Source of the DNA: Phyllobacterium bourgognense
GTDB taxonomy: Bacteria > Pseudomonadota > Alphaproteobacteria > Rhizobiales > Rhizobiaceae
DNA length: 64,000 nt
Assembly: GCF_003337575.1 (NCBI RefSeq)
Contig: NZ_QPJM01000008.1
Location: 156,310 to 220,309, forward strand
Direction of reading: 5' to 3'
Shown here in pieces: positions 27,330 to 36,795 of this stretch; the first letter of the stretch is position 1; every line of letters begins with the position of its first letter. The position numbers and the translations under genes were made by a program. The notes beneath the pieces were generated by a model. That model saw only the letters and a program-made list of their open reading frames with translations. It ran no database searches and was not told the origin of the DNA.

Positions 27330-28052
27330 ATGATCGCGTGGGTCAAGAAGAGGCTGGCATGGGGCTGGAAAATGCTCACCACTCCCGCGGCAACGCTCAG
27401 TCTTGCATTCTTGACGCTTGGCGGCTTCGTCGGCGGGGTGATGTTCTGGGGCGCGTTCAATACCGCGCTTGAGCTGACGAACACGGAGAAGTTCTGCACG
27501 TCCTGCCACGAGATGCGGGACAATGCTTACGAGGAATTGACGCGCACCATCCATTTCTCGAACCGCTCCGGTGTGCGGGCGACCTGTCCCGATTGTCACG
27601 TGCCGCACGAATGGACGGCCAAGATTGCCCGCAAAATGCAGGCGTCCAAGGAGGTATGGGGCAAGATTTTTGGCACAATCGACACCCGCAGGAAATTCCT
27701 TGATCACAGGCTCGCACTGGCGCAGAACGAATGGGCGCGGATGAAGGCCAACGACAGTCTGGAATGCCGCAACTGCCATTCGTCCGTGGCAATGGACCTT
27801 TCCAAGCAGACGCCGCGCGCGGCGGAAATCCATACACGCTACCTTCTGTCCGGCTCGGCTACCTGCATCGACTGCCACAAGGGAATCGCCCACGAACTTC
27901 CCAACATGCAAGGGATCGATCCCGGCTGGAAAGTGCCACCGGAACTTGAAGGCGAAACACTGCCCTCCGCCAATGCCATCGATGATCTAAAACGCGCCAT
28001 CGCCGACGCGCATGGCGGATCATTTCTGACCGATGGTTCAGTTGGACAATGA
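27330..28052 (+). CDS. napC: NapC, tetraheme quinol dehydrogenase
   Basis: 240 residues. One N-terminal membrane helix (about 20-45), then four heme sites CTSCH (56-60), CPDCH (86-90), CRNCH (146-150) and CIDCH (179-183), the NapC/NirT pattern. It oxidises membrane quinol and feeds NapB. Starts 3 nt after napB. napG and napH are absent, as usual in alphaproteobacteria. No clear terminator follows; a short hairpin at 28088-28104 lacks a T-run. Confidence 0.97.
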   Translation: MIAWVKKRLAWGWKMLTTPAATLSLAFLTLGGFVGGVMFWGAFNTALELTNTEKFCTSCHEMRDNAYEELTRTIHFSNRSGVRATCPDCHVPHEWTAKIARKMQASKEVWGKIFGTIDTRRKFLDHRLALAQNEWARMKANDSLECRNCHSSVAMDLSKQTPRAAEIHTRYLLSGSATCIDCHKGIAHELPNMQGIDPGWKVPPELEGETLPSANAIDDLKRAIADAHGGSFLTDGSVGQ

Positions 28053-28111
28053 TTACCTATGGTAGAATGACCACCGATTACGCTAAGCCGACATTGCTTG
28101 TCGGGAGCGGT

Positions 28112-28381
28112 ACACTGCAACAGCCAGCCAATATAAATGGCCAGTTGCTGGGCCTCCGGTCCCGGCAACAGCGTGCAGTAGTTGAGTGCATGCAGGAAGC
28201 GCGTTTCACCGATCCAGCGTTTCTCTTCGACGACAATCCGGTGCATCACGGCAATCTGGCCAGCCGGACCGCCGAAACTCAAGGCGGCAACCCGCGCCCA
28301 AACCCGCACGGCTTCACCAAACGAAACGCCATGGTCCGGAGTCTTCGCTGATGGATTCTTCACTGCGGCGGCACAACGCAT
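28112..28381 (-). pseudogene. chrA: N-terminal fragment of chromate transporter ChrA
   Basis: About 90 codons reading [38 protein letters not shown] and [18 protein letters not shown], the conserved start of ChrA (first membrane helices and the PGPEAQQ box). After about 28112 the frame runs on toward napC without similarity. A full ChrA is about 400 residues, so nearly all is lost. The break falls right next to the nap operon end. Confidence 0.8.
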
Positions 28382-28453
28382 TCCGTCCCAGTGACCAATT
28401 CGGGCAGGACTTCCTTATCGCCGGAAATCGACCGGAAAACAGCCTCACGCGGT

Positions 28454-29854
28454 TCAGGTTAAGTTCAATGCAATGAGGCGCGTCTGCCCATTGGCCGCAA
28501 GTACGAGAATCACGGCGGAACGGCGGCCCTCGGCCTTCAACGTCTCTATCCGCCGTATAAAGGCTCCCGGAGAGTCCACCGCCTCATTTTGTACTTCCGT
28601 AATGACAGTTCCGGGTCGGATCCCCTGCCCGGCCGCCGGAGACCCCGGGTCCAGCGCGACCACGACGACTCCTCTGACATCGTCCCGCAGTCCAAGCTCT
28701 CTTTGCTGTGCACGCGTAACGCCGGAAATCTTCATGCCGAGGGCAGATACAACAGAAGTCCCTGCGGCCGGGACCTCCCTGCGTGCCAATGTAACCGTCA
28801 GCTCGGTGCTGCGACCATCGCGCACCACGGTTACAGGCACATCCTTGCCAACGGGCGCTTCAGCGACAATACGCTGCAATTGCCGCGGATCGCGTATTTC
28901 TTGACCGTTGAGATTGACGATCACGTCGCCCGAGCGCATGCCCGCGGGACCGGCCGGGCCGCGCGGATCGACGCCAGAAATCACGACTCCGCGGGGAGGT
29001 TCAATCCTCAACGCCTCCGCGATTTCGTTGGACAGTTCCTGGAGAGACACACCGAGCCAGCCGCGCCGGGTTTCTCCAAACTCACGAAGTTGCGCGATTA
29101 TCGGCTGCGCCGTGTTGGCCGGTACCGCGAAATTCAGACCGATACTGCCGCCCGAAGGGGTAAGGCCCAGCGTGTTGATCCCGATCACATCGCCGGCCAT
29201 GTCGAACAATGGTCCACCGGAGTTGCCTCGGTTGATCGCTGCATCGGTCTGAATGAAGTTGTCAAAAGGACTCGTTCGGATGTCACGATTCTTGGCGGAC
29301 ACTATCCCGGCAGTCACGGTACCGCCGAGGCCCGACGGATTGCCGATCGCCATAACCGGCTGCCCCACGCGAATTTGGTTGGAATCTGCGAACTTCACCA
29401 CCTGCAACGGCGTGCTCGGCCTGACCCGCAAGACAGCGACGTCTATGTAGCTATCCTCCCCGAGCAATTCGGCACGCAAGCTCGTTCCATCACTGAGGAT
29501 GACGTCAATCTCCTCAGCGTTCCTGATCACGTGCTCGTTAGTGACAATGATTCCTGAGGCGTCGATCACAAAGCCCGAACCAAGGGAACGTTGCGCGCGC
29601 GGCGGCTCTTCTGTGTCGGGTGCCGCTGGACGCTGACCTTGAGCATCCGGATTTGGATTTTCATTGGCGCGTCTGGTCGTCGAGATGTTGACGACCGCAT
29701 CGATAACTCGCGCCGCAAGATCGGAAAGATCACCCGGTTGAGCTGCGGCGGGGAGCGAAGCCGTCAGAAAAGCAGCAAGGCCGAAGGCTATTATACGCGT
29801 GAATGCGCTGCATACGGCTGTGAAAACCGTTGATCCGGCACGACAGCTATCCAT
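28454..29854 (-). CDS. HtrA/Deg-family periplasmic serine protease
   Basis: 466 residues. Signal sequence (hydrophobic IIAFGLAAFLTASLPAAAQ, about 21-39). Trypsin-like protease domain with His108 (TNEHVI), Asp138 (SYIDVAVL) and Ser212 (RGNSGGPL), then two PDZ domains (about 265-355 and 375-465, carboxylate loops near RRGWLGVSLQ and MKISGV). It cleaves or chaperones misfolded envelope proteins. A Pro/Asn-rich insert at 62-88 lies before the active domain. Single gene, convergent with the nap operon through the chrA fragment. Confidence 0.95.
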   Translation of the reverse strand: MDSCRAGSTVFTAVCSAFTRIIAFGLAAFLTASLPAAAQPGDLSDLAARVIDAVVNISTTRRANENPNPDAQGQRPAAPDTEEPPRAQRSLGSGFVIDASGIIVTNEHVIRNAEEIDVILSDGTSLRAELLGEDSYIDVAVLRVRPSTPLQVVKFADSNQIRVGQPVMAIGNPSGLGGTVTAGIVSAKNRDIRTSPFDNFIQTDAAINRGNSGGPLFDMAGDVIGINTLGLTPSGGSIGLNFAVPANTAQPIIAQLREFGETRRGWLGVSLQELSNEIAEALRIEPPRGVVISGVDPRGPAGPAGMRSGDVIVNLNGQEIRDPRQLQRIVAEAPVGKDVPVTVVRDGRSTELTVTLARREVPAAGTSVVSALGMKISGVTRAQQRELGLRDDVRGVVVVALDPGSPAAGQGIRPGTVITEVQNEAVDSPGAFIRRIETLKAEGRRSAVILVLAANGQTRLIALNLT

Positions 29855-30241
29855 TGTCCGTCACTCCCTGTTCCCGACACTGCGGTATGATGTCGGTAGG
29901 CTTCGGAAAATTGCTTGTATCCGCTTTGGTTGAGCGATCTGGGGTTTCATCCGGCTGTGTTGCAGAAGAAGATTATAGCATCCACCATTGGCGCTCGCCA
30001 GACCTTTGTACGCCTCAGCGGTGGCGTTGCCTTAAACCAGAATCTGATTATGCCGCACAGTGCGCGCGAGCTGCTGATATGCCTTGCGGCCGCTCCGCAG
30101 GCCGTTCGCGTCGCCGGACACAGATGGAATGCGGATCGCCAAGCTCGACAAGGCGCTCCTCGCGGCTCATCGCAACGACGATGTCGGCGTCCGACCTGCG
30201 CCCGTCAAGGCTCGGTCAAGTTGGCATCGCTGCGACGAAAA
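29855..30241. other. 387-nt spacer upstream of the Deg protease
   Basis: No supported gene; three overlapping frames read as low-complexity or basic text with no motif. The 15-mer GGTAGGCTTCGGAAA at about 29888-29902 is identical to the core of the EcfG-like element at 13090-13104 but lacks the flanking GGAAC, so it is not called a promoter. Confidence 0.35.
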
Positions 30242-31234
30242 TCATTCATTGAAGTTCCGCTCGCCTATACCATTGAACTCTGCTCCAATCAGGATGCTGA
30301 TTGAGGAGAGCCACATCCAAAAAAGAAGGAAGTCGACGGCGGCAAGCGTGCCAAATGCCATGTTATAGTTTTGGAAATTTGCCAGGAAAACTGAAAATAG
30401 AAATGATCCCATCAGCCAAACTAGACTGGCGAGAATCGAACCTGGGCTAATCCACCCCCAGCGATAGCCCGTTCGGCTCGGTCCAAATCTATAAACAAGC
30501 TCTAAGCCTATCAACAGTATTACAAATACAACAGGCCAACGCCCAATCCAGATTAAGACAAAAACCGCCGTATCGAGATTGTCCAAGTTAGACAAAATCG
30601 GAACTGCTCCGACGGTAAATATCGCGATCACCAGAAAAAATACCAATCCCATCGTGAAATAAATAGAAGTAATATTCAATTGAACGAAAGTTCGCTTCTC
30701 AATTTCGCCGTATGCGACGTTCAACCCTTCAAACAGCGCCTTCATGCCTCTATTTGCGCTCCAAAGGGACAACACGACGGAAATGACAAGCGCAATGCTA
30801 AACGCGGCCTCTTGGTCATTGTCGATACGCTCAATCCTATTGCGTAAGAATTCAACCCCGGCAGTCGGCAAAGCCCCCTCGACCCCCGCTAATAGCTCGG
30901 TCAAATGTTGGGAGTCTGCAATCAACCCATAGACGGACAGGACTGCCGCGATGGTAGGAAATAGTGCAAGCAAACCATAGAATGTCACGCCAGCGGCGAC
31001 TGACAAGATGCGGTCGTTCCGAATGCCTGAAAACGTTTGACTCAATATCGACAGCCATCTCGCGAGCGAAATTCCATTTAACTTATAAGTTTCTGACGGC
31101 GGGCCGGATCGTGGCGCACCACCTTTTCCGGCTCTGTGGGGCGTATCTGCATCAAACCGACTCACTGTCAGATAAGTCGCGATTCCTACAGTCACCGCGA
31201 AAGATAAGTTCGCAAAGATCGAACGAGAACGCAT
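30242..31234 (-). CDS. YihY/virulence-factor BrkB family membrane protein
   Basis: 330 residues. N-terminal helix (about 8-22), a charged linker, then the BrkB core with about six helices. Motifs are SVAAGVTFYGLLALFPTIAA, VVLSLWSANRGMKALFEGLN and YRWGWISPGSILASLVWL. Once annotated as ribonuclease BN, the family is now regarded as an inner-membrane protein of unclear function. The reading frame is visibly richer in A/T at third positions than its neighbours, which hints at a different origin. No close operon partner. Confidence 0.9.
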   Translation of the reverse strand: MRSRSIFANLSFAVTVGIATYLTVSRFDADTPHRAGKGGAPRSGPPSETYKLNGISLARWLSILSQTFSGIRNDRILSVAAGVTFYGLLALFPTIAAVLSVYGLIADSQHLTELLAGVEGALPTAGVEFLRNRIERIDNDQEAAFSIALVISVVLSLWSANRGMKALFEGLNVAYGEIEKRTFVQLNITSIYFTMGLVFFLVIAIFTVGAVPILSNLDNLDTAVFVLIWIGRWPVVFVILLIGLELVYRFGPSRTGYRWGWISPGSILASLVWLMGSFLFSVFLANFQNYNMAFGTLAAVDFLLFWMWLSSISILIGAEFNGIGERNFNE

Positions 31235-31944
31235 TTGCCACTCCCAACTAACGAACTGCTGCGTATGTCTAAACCATTGATGCAGCGCTCCGGCCTAGCA
31301 TCCGTGCCGACGATGCCCCTTTGGCCTGCTCTATGGGGTGATCCGAGCTTAATGTTGATGCGCAGTTCGTCTTGAACCGCCCCGGTATTTTGGACCACCT
31401 TGGCAGGTTAATGGAGCGGACGAGAAGCGCAACATCAGGTTGCAGTGACCGCCGTGTTAGCCGATCTCCATATTCGAAGGCACGCCGATCCACATGCCGA
31501 ACCCTCGCAAGGGATGAACGAAACACTGGAGCCCGGTCCGATCCGATACGTGAGCAGTGAATCAACGCTGCGGATGCGCCGCATCGGTAGAAAGGCTATC
31601 TGCTCCTGGCGCGCGTATGGTCGAGCTTTCAACATCGGCCGGGGCTGGGCCGCTGTCGTATTTTGGCAACACGGTGACGCAAATCCGAGCGGCGTCGCGC
31701 GTCGCGCTTGCCTGCAGGGCGATTCATGGCAAAAGTGTGGCCTTGATCCTGTTTGAGGAAGCGGGATCGCCATCGGGTGTTACCTGAAGGAGAGGCTGCT
31801 TATGCGTTCCAATGACCGCATAGTACCGACAGCTGCACTCGGCGGGTCCGCAGGAATGCGGAAACAGCCACTACCAATTTATCCCGGATTGTTTTTGCTC
31901 GCGGGTCAGCCTATCCGAACTGCCGCACCAGAGCGGAACGTCGC
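31235..31944. other. 710-nt non-coding stretch before the autotransporter
   Basis: Short overlapping frames on both strands, none with recognisable motifs or ribosome sites. It should hold the promoter of the autotransporter gene and of the divergent BrkB-like gene. I see no hairpin terminator or tRNA. Confidence 0.4.
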
Positions 31945-34296
31945 ATGAACGCCGGGCTCCTCAGCGGATCATCGCTTGTTGTTCTCCTGGTACTGTCGGC
32001 TTTTGCGATCCGACCGGCCCAGGCGCAATGTGTTTCCAACGGATCGACAATCACCTGCAGTGGCGACCATACAACTCCGTCGTCATCTCTAGGACTCGGC
32101 AGCGGTAAGGATGCGTTGAACCTGGAGGGCGGGACGCTGGTCGGCGACATCACCTCATCAGGAAACTCACCGGACACGTTCAACCTAGATGGCGGCAAGG
32201 TCGAGGGCTCGATCGATGCCGGGAACGGAGCGGACACGTTCAATCTTGCTGGCAGCGCCATTACCGGCAGTCTTTTGGGAAACAACGGGCCCGACACATT
32301 CAATCTTAGCGGCGGGTCTGTCGGGGGCGATGTCGATGGTGGCCAGACGGGGGACACGTTCAATCTTACCGGCAGCACCATTGCCGGCCGCCTCTTGGGA
32401 GGTGCCAATCCGGACACGATTGTCTGGAGTGGAGGCTTCGTCAACGGAATCGACGCAGGCACACAGCCAGATTCGGCAACATTTGTCGGTTTGACCGGCG
32501 AATACCTGAAGCGGGACCTCGTCGTCGACGGCGGGCTCCAAGATGACCATCTGTTGTGGCGAAACACTGCTGGCGACCAGGCCGCGCGCTATGTCCGCTG
32601 GGAACTGTTCGAACTCACGCAGAACTCGACGCTCACATTTTCCGCGCCTTCCGACGTGCTCACATTGGGCGACAGTGGAACAGGGACCGGCGACCTTTTC
32701 ATAGATCAGTCGAGTACGGTTTTTGCGGGAAGCGGAACATATTCCGTCGAACCCTTCAGTGCGTCTGCGCTTGTAGATGTCAGCAACGCTGGCATGATCG
32801 ACCTCAACGACGGATCTGCATCTGACCGGCTGACCATCGTGGGTAATTATGCAGGAGACGATGGCACGCTGGCGCTCGATACCAGGTTCGGTCGCGCGGC
32901 AAACGATCAGCGTTCCGATGTCCTGGAGGTAAGCGGGAGCGGTGCCAGAGCCAGCGGCACTACGCAGATTCAAATCGATCCCGTCGACCCTGACGATGCC
33001 GTCCAGACAGAGGGCAACGGCATTCTGGTGGTCGAGGCCAGCAACGGGGCAACGACGGACGCAAACGCCTTTTTCCTCGACGGCGGTTCGACAGGCGCGG
33101 GACCGTACGAATACAACCTGTTCCGCTCCAGCATAGACAGCGGCGGTCCGGAGAACTGGTACCTGCGCAGCCAAGGCGGGCTCCCCGACCCCTGCGAACC
33201 TGAACCTCAACTGCCGGGCGGCACTGGCGGAGGTGGCAACGGTGGTAGTGGCGACGGCGGCGGAGGTGGTGGTGGTGGCGAAGGCGGAGGTGGCGGTGGT
33301 GGCGACGGCGGAGATGAAGGTAGTGGCGGCGGCGTCGTTGACGGACCTTTTCGGCCCGAGGTGCCGCTCTACGAGAACGACCCCGCGCTCACCCTACGCT
33401 ATGGGTCGATGCTTCTCAACACGTTGCATCAACGCAAGGGCGACGATCGGGCGGACGCTCGCGGGTCCGGCGAGTCGCATATCTGGGGTCGTGCCGTCGG
33501 CCGACATGGACGGCAGTCTTGTCATAGGATGGACCTCGACTACGATCTCTTTGCCGTGCAGGGCGGAATCGATCTTTACTATGCCGAAGGCCCGAACCGC
33601 GAAAGCGACCGAGCGGGCGTCTATGGGGCGATCGGAACCGGATCGGCCGACTCCAGCGCGTTCGACCTTCCAGCGGGCTCCAACGATCTGAATGCATCCA
33701 CCATCGGCGGCTACTGGACGCACTACGGCAAGGAAGGCTGGTACATCGACGCACTCCTGCAGGGCACCTGGTACGATGTCGATGCCGGCTCGGACCGTCC
33801 GTACTCGCTCTCGACGAACGGCTTCGGCTTCGGCGCTTCCCTCGAGGCGGGCTATCCGTTTCCAGTTGCCGACGGCTGGGTCGTCGAGCCGCAGGCGCAG
33901 CTGACCTATCAGCATGTCGATCTCGACGAGGCGAGCGATGGAGCCGCCACGGTGAGCTTCTCGGACGTCGAAAGCCTGGTCGGCCGTCTTGGCGCGCGCC
34001 TCGCCAGAACCTGGGAGCTCGATCAGGGTAAAACCGATCCGCGGAGGGTCACCGCGTGGCTGCGCGCGAGCTTCGCCTACGAATTCCTCGGGGATCCTGT
34101 GACCACCTTCTCCTCGGGCGCGGGGCCGGTGCCGTTCGATGCCGAATACTCCGGGCCGTCGGTGGTCCTGAATGCGGGGCTGGATACCGAGCTTGGCGAC
34201 AGCACTGCGCTCTACGCCAATTTGGACTACGAATATCAGTTCTACGATGCAGGCGAGTCGATTGGCGGCGAGGTCGGCCTGAAGGTGCGCTGGTAA
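31945..34296 (+). CDS. Autotransporter with 20-residue repeats and Gly-rich linker
   Basis: 783 residues. Signal peptide with core LVVLLVLSAFAIRPAQAQ (cleavage about 28). The passenger has six tandem repeats of 20 residues (56-176, each around DTFNLxGG). A beta-rich region (about 180-410) follows, then a linker of almost pure Gly/Asp/Glu (420-465). The C-terminal 300 residues form an autotransporter beta-barrel ending in the aromatic outer-membrane signature KVRW. It secretes or displays its passenger on the cell surface. No protease or adhesin motif is visible, so function is unknown. The only ribosome-site-like bases (AGCGGAA) are weak. Confidence 0.9.
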   Translation: MNAGLLSGSSLVVLLVLSAFAIRPAQAQCVSNGSTITCSGDHTTPSSSLGLGSGKDALNLEGGTLVGDITSSGNSPDTFNLDGGKVEGSIDAGNGADTFNLAGSAITGSLLGNNGPDTFNLSGGSVGGDVDGGQTGDTFNLTGSTIAGRLLGGANPDTIVWSGGFVNGIDAGTQPDSATFVGLTGEYLKRDLVVDGGLQDDHLLWRNTAGDQAARYVRWELFELTQNSTLTFSAPSDVLTLGDSGTGTGDLFIDQSSTVFAGSGTYSVEPFSASALVDVSNAGMIDLNDGSASDRLTIVGNYAGDDGTLALDTRFGRAANDQRSDVLEVSGSGARASGTTQIQIDPVDPDDAVQTEGNGILVVEASNGATTDANAFFLDGGSTGAGPYEYNLFRSSIDSGGPENWYLRSQGGLPDPCEPEPQLPGGTGGGGNGGSGDGGGGGGGGEGGGGGGGDGGDEGSGGGVVDGPFRPEVPLYENDPALTLRYGSMLLNTLHQRKGDDRADARGSGESHIWGRAVGRHGRQSCHRMDLDYDLFAVQGGIDLYYAEGPNRESDRAGVYGAIGTGSADSSAFDLPAGSNDLNASTIGGYWTHYGKEGWYIDALLQGTWYDVDAGSDRPYSLSTNGFGFGASLEAGYPFPVADGWVVEPQAQLTYQHVDLDEASDGAATVSFSDVESLVGRLGARLARTWELDQGKTDPRRVTAWLRASFAYEFLGDPVTTFSSGAGPVPFDAEYSGPSVVLNAGLDTELGDSTALYANLDYEYQFYDAGESIGGEVGLKVRW
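32110..32472 (+). repeat. Six tandem 60-bp repeats in the autotransporter passenger
   Basis: The codons for DTFNL recur at a strict 60-nt period (residues 77, 97, 117 and 137), with more diverged copies at 56 (DALNL) and 157 (DTIVW). Even and odd copies alternate slightly (GGxVxGxI versus GSxIxGxL). The pattern suggests a beta-helix or beta-roll built by unequal crossing-over. Confidence 0.8.
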
Positions 34297-34425
34297 GAAG
34301 CCGGGCACAACCGACTGGTTCCGTCGCACCGCAGTCCGAAATGCCTTATTGACCCGGATCAACCTGGTGTCTTCCGCACCAAGCATTTCAAGACCCCTGC
34401 CAGCCGATTCCCGGATGCGCGCCGA

Positions 34426-34443
34426 CCGAACATTTTTGTTCGG
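34426..34443. repeat. Short hairpin between autotransporter and antiporter genes
   Basis: CCGAACA, a TTTT loop, TGTTCGG: a perfect 7-bp stem in the gap between two convergent genes. Without a T-tail on either strand it is only a possible terminator or mRNA end-protecting hairpin. Confidence 0.35.
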
Positions 34444-34487
34444 CGTCATACCTCTTGTGTTTGCGACTGGCGCGGCAGGATGCCATC

Positions 34488-35603
34488 TCATCCCCACCAG
34501 AAGATGGCGGCAATAAGAAAATAAAGTCCAACGAGCGCCACGCCGTCGACGATATCCGCCCGTCCGTCCACACACACCAGGGTGACGACGAGAACCGAAA
34601 GTCCCACTGCCACCGCCATAATCGGCGGAATCGCCAGCGTTAACGAGGTTCCACCGATGAAAAAATGGCTGATGAGAATCAGTGCGGGAATAAGCACTAT
34701 TGCCACCTGAAGCGCCCCATTCAGAGCCACGCTCACAGCCAGATCAATCTTGCCCTGCAAAGCGAGACGGATCTCGACGACGCCGACGGTGTTGCTTGCC
34801 AGTGCCACCACGACCATTCCGGCAAAGGAGGGTGAAATTCCGAGACGAAGGATCGCCGGATTCAGCGCTTGAACGAACCAATCTGATACCAGCACCGTGG
34901 CAACAGCACCGATGCCCAGAATAGAAGCGGCGAGCCATAACGGCCATATGTGGGGACGCTTGCGCGCTTCCGCCGGGACACCTCGCTGTCCATCCTGCAG
35001 CATGGCCCATGTCGACACCGCAAAGACCAACAGCAATACTATCGCGCACGCAACGGCCAATTGCGCTTTGTGTTGCCCCGCCGGCAAATGAAGTTCATAG
35101 GCCACAGTTGGCAGGACCAGGGCGGAAACTGCCAGCATGAGCAAAACAGCGATCATGCGGGGCGTGCGGCTAGCGAACTTCAGCACGCCGTAACGGACAC
35201 TGCCCGCTATTATGGCAGCACCGAGTATCAGGACCGCAGTGGCCAGGATCGAGCCGATCAGCGCGGCCTGGACAACCTCCACTGACCCAGCCCGCAAAGC
35301 AAAGACACAGACGAAGAGTTCCGGCAGGTTGCCGAGCGCAGACTGTATTATCCCTGTCGCCGCCGCACTGAGGTGATTGCCCAGCTGGTTGGTGGCTTCG
35401 CCGATGACATAAGCTATTCCCGCCAGGGCGACGACCGCCGCGGCGAAAACCAGGACTGGCCCTGCTTCAGACGAATGCAGGACTCCGGCGACCGTAACGG
35501 TAACAACGACAAGCAGGATTGCCCATTTCTGGCCCGCACCGATCATCTCTGCAGTTCTCCCCCAGTAGTATGGGCGTGGACCATGATGCGATTTTCGAAT
35601 CAC
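34488..35603 (-). CDS. Calcium/cation:proton antiporter (CaCA family, ChaA-like)
   Basis: 371 residues and about eleven helices. Two inverted alpha-repeats typical of CaCA exchangers are present: GNLPELFVCVFALRAG and ALASNTVGVVEIRLALQGK, the first with the acidic NLPE. The second shows NTVGVVE where many ChaA proteins have GNAAE. It exchanges Ca2+, K+ or Na+ for protons at the inner membrane. A start at 35546 (MIGAGQKWAILL) is also plausible. Single gene, convergent with the autotransporter. Confidence 0.88.
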   Translation of the reverse strand: MIRKSHHGPRPYYWGRTAEMIGAGQKWAILLVVVTVTVAGVLHSSEAGPVLVFAAAVVALAGIAYVIGEATNQLGNHLSAAATGIIQSALGNLPELFVCVFALRAGSVEVVQAALIGSILATAVLILGAAIIAGSVRYGVLKFASRTPRMIAVLLMLAVSALVLPTVAYELHLPAGQHKAQLAVACAIVLLLVFAVSTWAMLQDGQRGVPAEARKRPHIWPLWLAASILGIGAVATVLVSDWFVQALNPAILRLGISPSFAGMVVVALASNTVGVVEIRLALQGKIDLAVSVALNGALQVAIVLIPALILISHFFIGGTSLTLAIPPIMAVAVGLSVLVVTLVCVDGRADIVDGVALVGLYFLIAAIFWWG

Positions 35604-35923
35604 AGATCCGAAGCCTGTAAATCTAGGAATGTTCGCTTTGCGTAAAAGCGGACATCCGCGTGACTAAGGCGGCGGATCGGTTCTGAAATAGTAATGGCCA
35701 TTCCACCCGCCTCATCGCGTCGTTGCATTCGGCCGTACGGACCCTCGCAGTCTCGTGCCGGCAGAAGATCCGGTCCGGTCCGGTTCGGCACCCAAGACGA
35801 TGGCTACCCGCATGGCTGTAAGCTGCCATGGCCTATCAAGCAATGTATCGTACACGAGCAGTATCCATTAATGTACAGGCAAAGCAGAACAAAAATCATC
35901 GCTCGAATAGTGGAGATCCCAGG
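35604..35923. other. 320-nt spacer upstream of the antiporter
   Basis: No supported gene. It contains the 5' flanks of the antiporter and of the small ORF at 35924; no recognised promoter. Confidence 0.35.
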
Positions 35924-36193
35924 ATGAAGATTGATCTAGGCGAAGTGCTTGATCCATTTCGCAGGCACGTCATCGACATCAAAGATGCGCTTGCTCACGC
36001 CCGTTATCGCTACGACGGGCTCGATTTGATCTTGGAGACGGTCTCGGACTCCAAGGTCCGCGGTGCCTCACAGGAGATTTTTGCCGTCGCGGGTGAAAAG
36101 ATGAATCTCGTTGACGATATGCTGGACGACCTCTATCGGCAGCTATCTGATGTAGACCGTATGCTGGAAGCTTACGAGTCAAAACCAGGGTGA
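35924..36193 (+). CDS. Small helical protein of unknown function
   Basis: 89 residues from MKIDLGEVLDPFRRHVIDIK, almost entirely predicted alpha-helix and acidic at the end (VDDMLDDLYRQLSDVDRMLE). The ATG at 35924 is preferred because GGAGATCCCAGG precedes it and similarity-like content begins here, although the frame is open from 35828. No signal or membrane segment and no family recognised. Isolated in orientation among membrane and stress genes. Confidence 0.65.
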   Translation: MKIDLGEVLDPFRRHVIDIKDALAHARYRYDGLDLILETVSDSKVRGASQEIFAVAGEKMNLVDDMLDDLYRQLSDVDRMLEAYESKPG

Positions 36194-36568
36194 CACCTGT
36201 TTCGGGGCTGCTCCGATGGCCGGACGGAATTCCGGCGGGCCACGGCCAAGGACTTCCCGGGTCGGCTACGATCTTGTTGCCATGTCCGGTTGCACGAAAG
36301 AACGAACCTGGCTCATCGTCGAACCGTTGGCGCATGACACACTCAACGATAATCTCAACACCGCCGGACGTTCACTACGGCGGTTCCGCTATTGATGTAC
36401 ACACCGTTCTCTTTTGCAGGAAGTCGGGTTAGGACCGGAGTTCAGGACGGAGAATTGCGGCTGCGTAAGTTGCCCCCGATCTGGATAAGCACGGTTTCGA
36501 GCGTGCTCTCGCTCTTATTCAGGTCGAGCCAATGGAGCGCAAGACCCACATCAGGTTTAGGCTCCCAT
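36194..36568. other. 375-nt spacer with no gene seen
   Basis: Between the small helical protein and the 40-residue membrane protein. A plus frame at 36190-36432 remains open but has a random-looking composition; I do not support it. Confidence 0.35.
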
Positions 36569-36691
36569 TCAGTAAAGAAGCCAAGCAATGACGATTGCCA
36601 CCACGACCCCAATCAGGAATACCGTGCTGAAGGTTATGGGACCGGCATTGACGCCAAGTTTCGACAGTCGGGTGTCGCGTTTGTCCGACAT
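36569..36691 (-). CDS. 40-residue single-helix membrane protein
   Basis: Reads MSDKRDTRLSKLGVNAGPIT followed by a hydrophobic helix of about 18 residues (FLIGVVVAIVIAWLL) and a final Tyr. A ribosome site GAGGAG stands 10 nt before the ATG on the minus strand, which makes it more than chance. The form (basic N-terminus, one helix) suits a small inner-membrane regulator or stress peptide. It lies about 100 nt downstream of the alpha/beta hydrolase, in the same direction, and may be co-transcribed with it. Confidence 0.6.
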   Translation of the reverse strand: MSDKRDTRLSKLGVNAGPITFSTVFLIGVVVAIVIAWLLY

Positions 36692-36795
36692 GGCTTTTTG
36701 TCTCCTCGCTTCGCAGCGCAACAACCAATGTGGACGTGAAATGGTTGCTGCAAATTCAACAAAATGGGCGAACGTCTACCGCGATATCATCTCCA

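Noticed and set aside
26586..27911. A 441-codon minus frame across napA, napB and napC
   Set aside because: Antisense to three certain genes and without motifs.
28088..28104. Short hairpin after napC as operon terminator
   Set aside because: Six-pair stem with no following T-run; too weak to call.
29888..29902. 15-mer shared with the EcfG-like element as a promoter for the Deg protease
   Set aside because: Only the spacer core is shared; the GGAAC and CGTT boxes are missing here.
32110..32472. CRISPR-like regular repeats
   Set aside because: The 60-bp period is in-frame coding repetition with no unique spacers; it belongs to the autotransporter passenger.
33394..34575. A 393-codon minus frame under the autotransporter barrel
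   Set aside because: Antisense shadow; the plus-strand barrel with its terminal aromatic residue is convincing.
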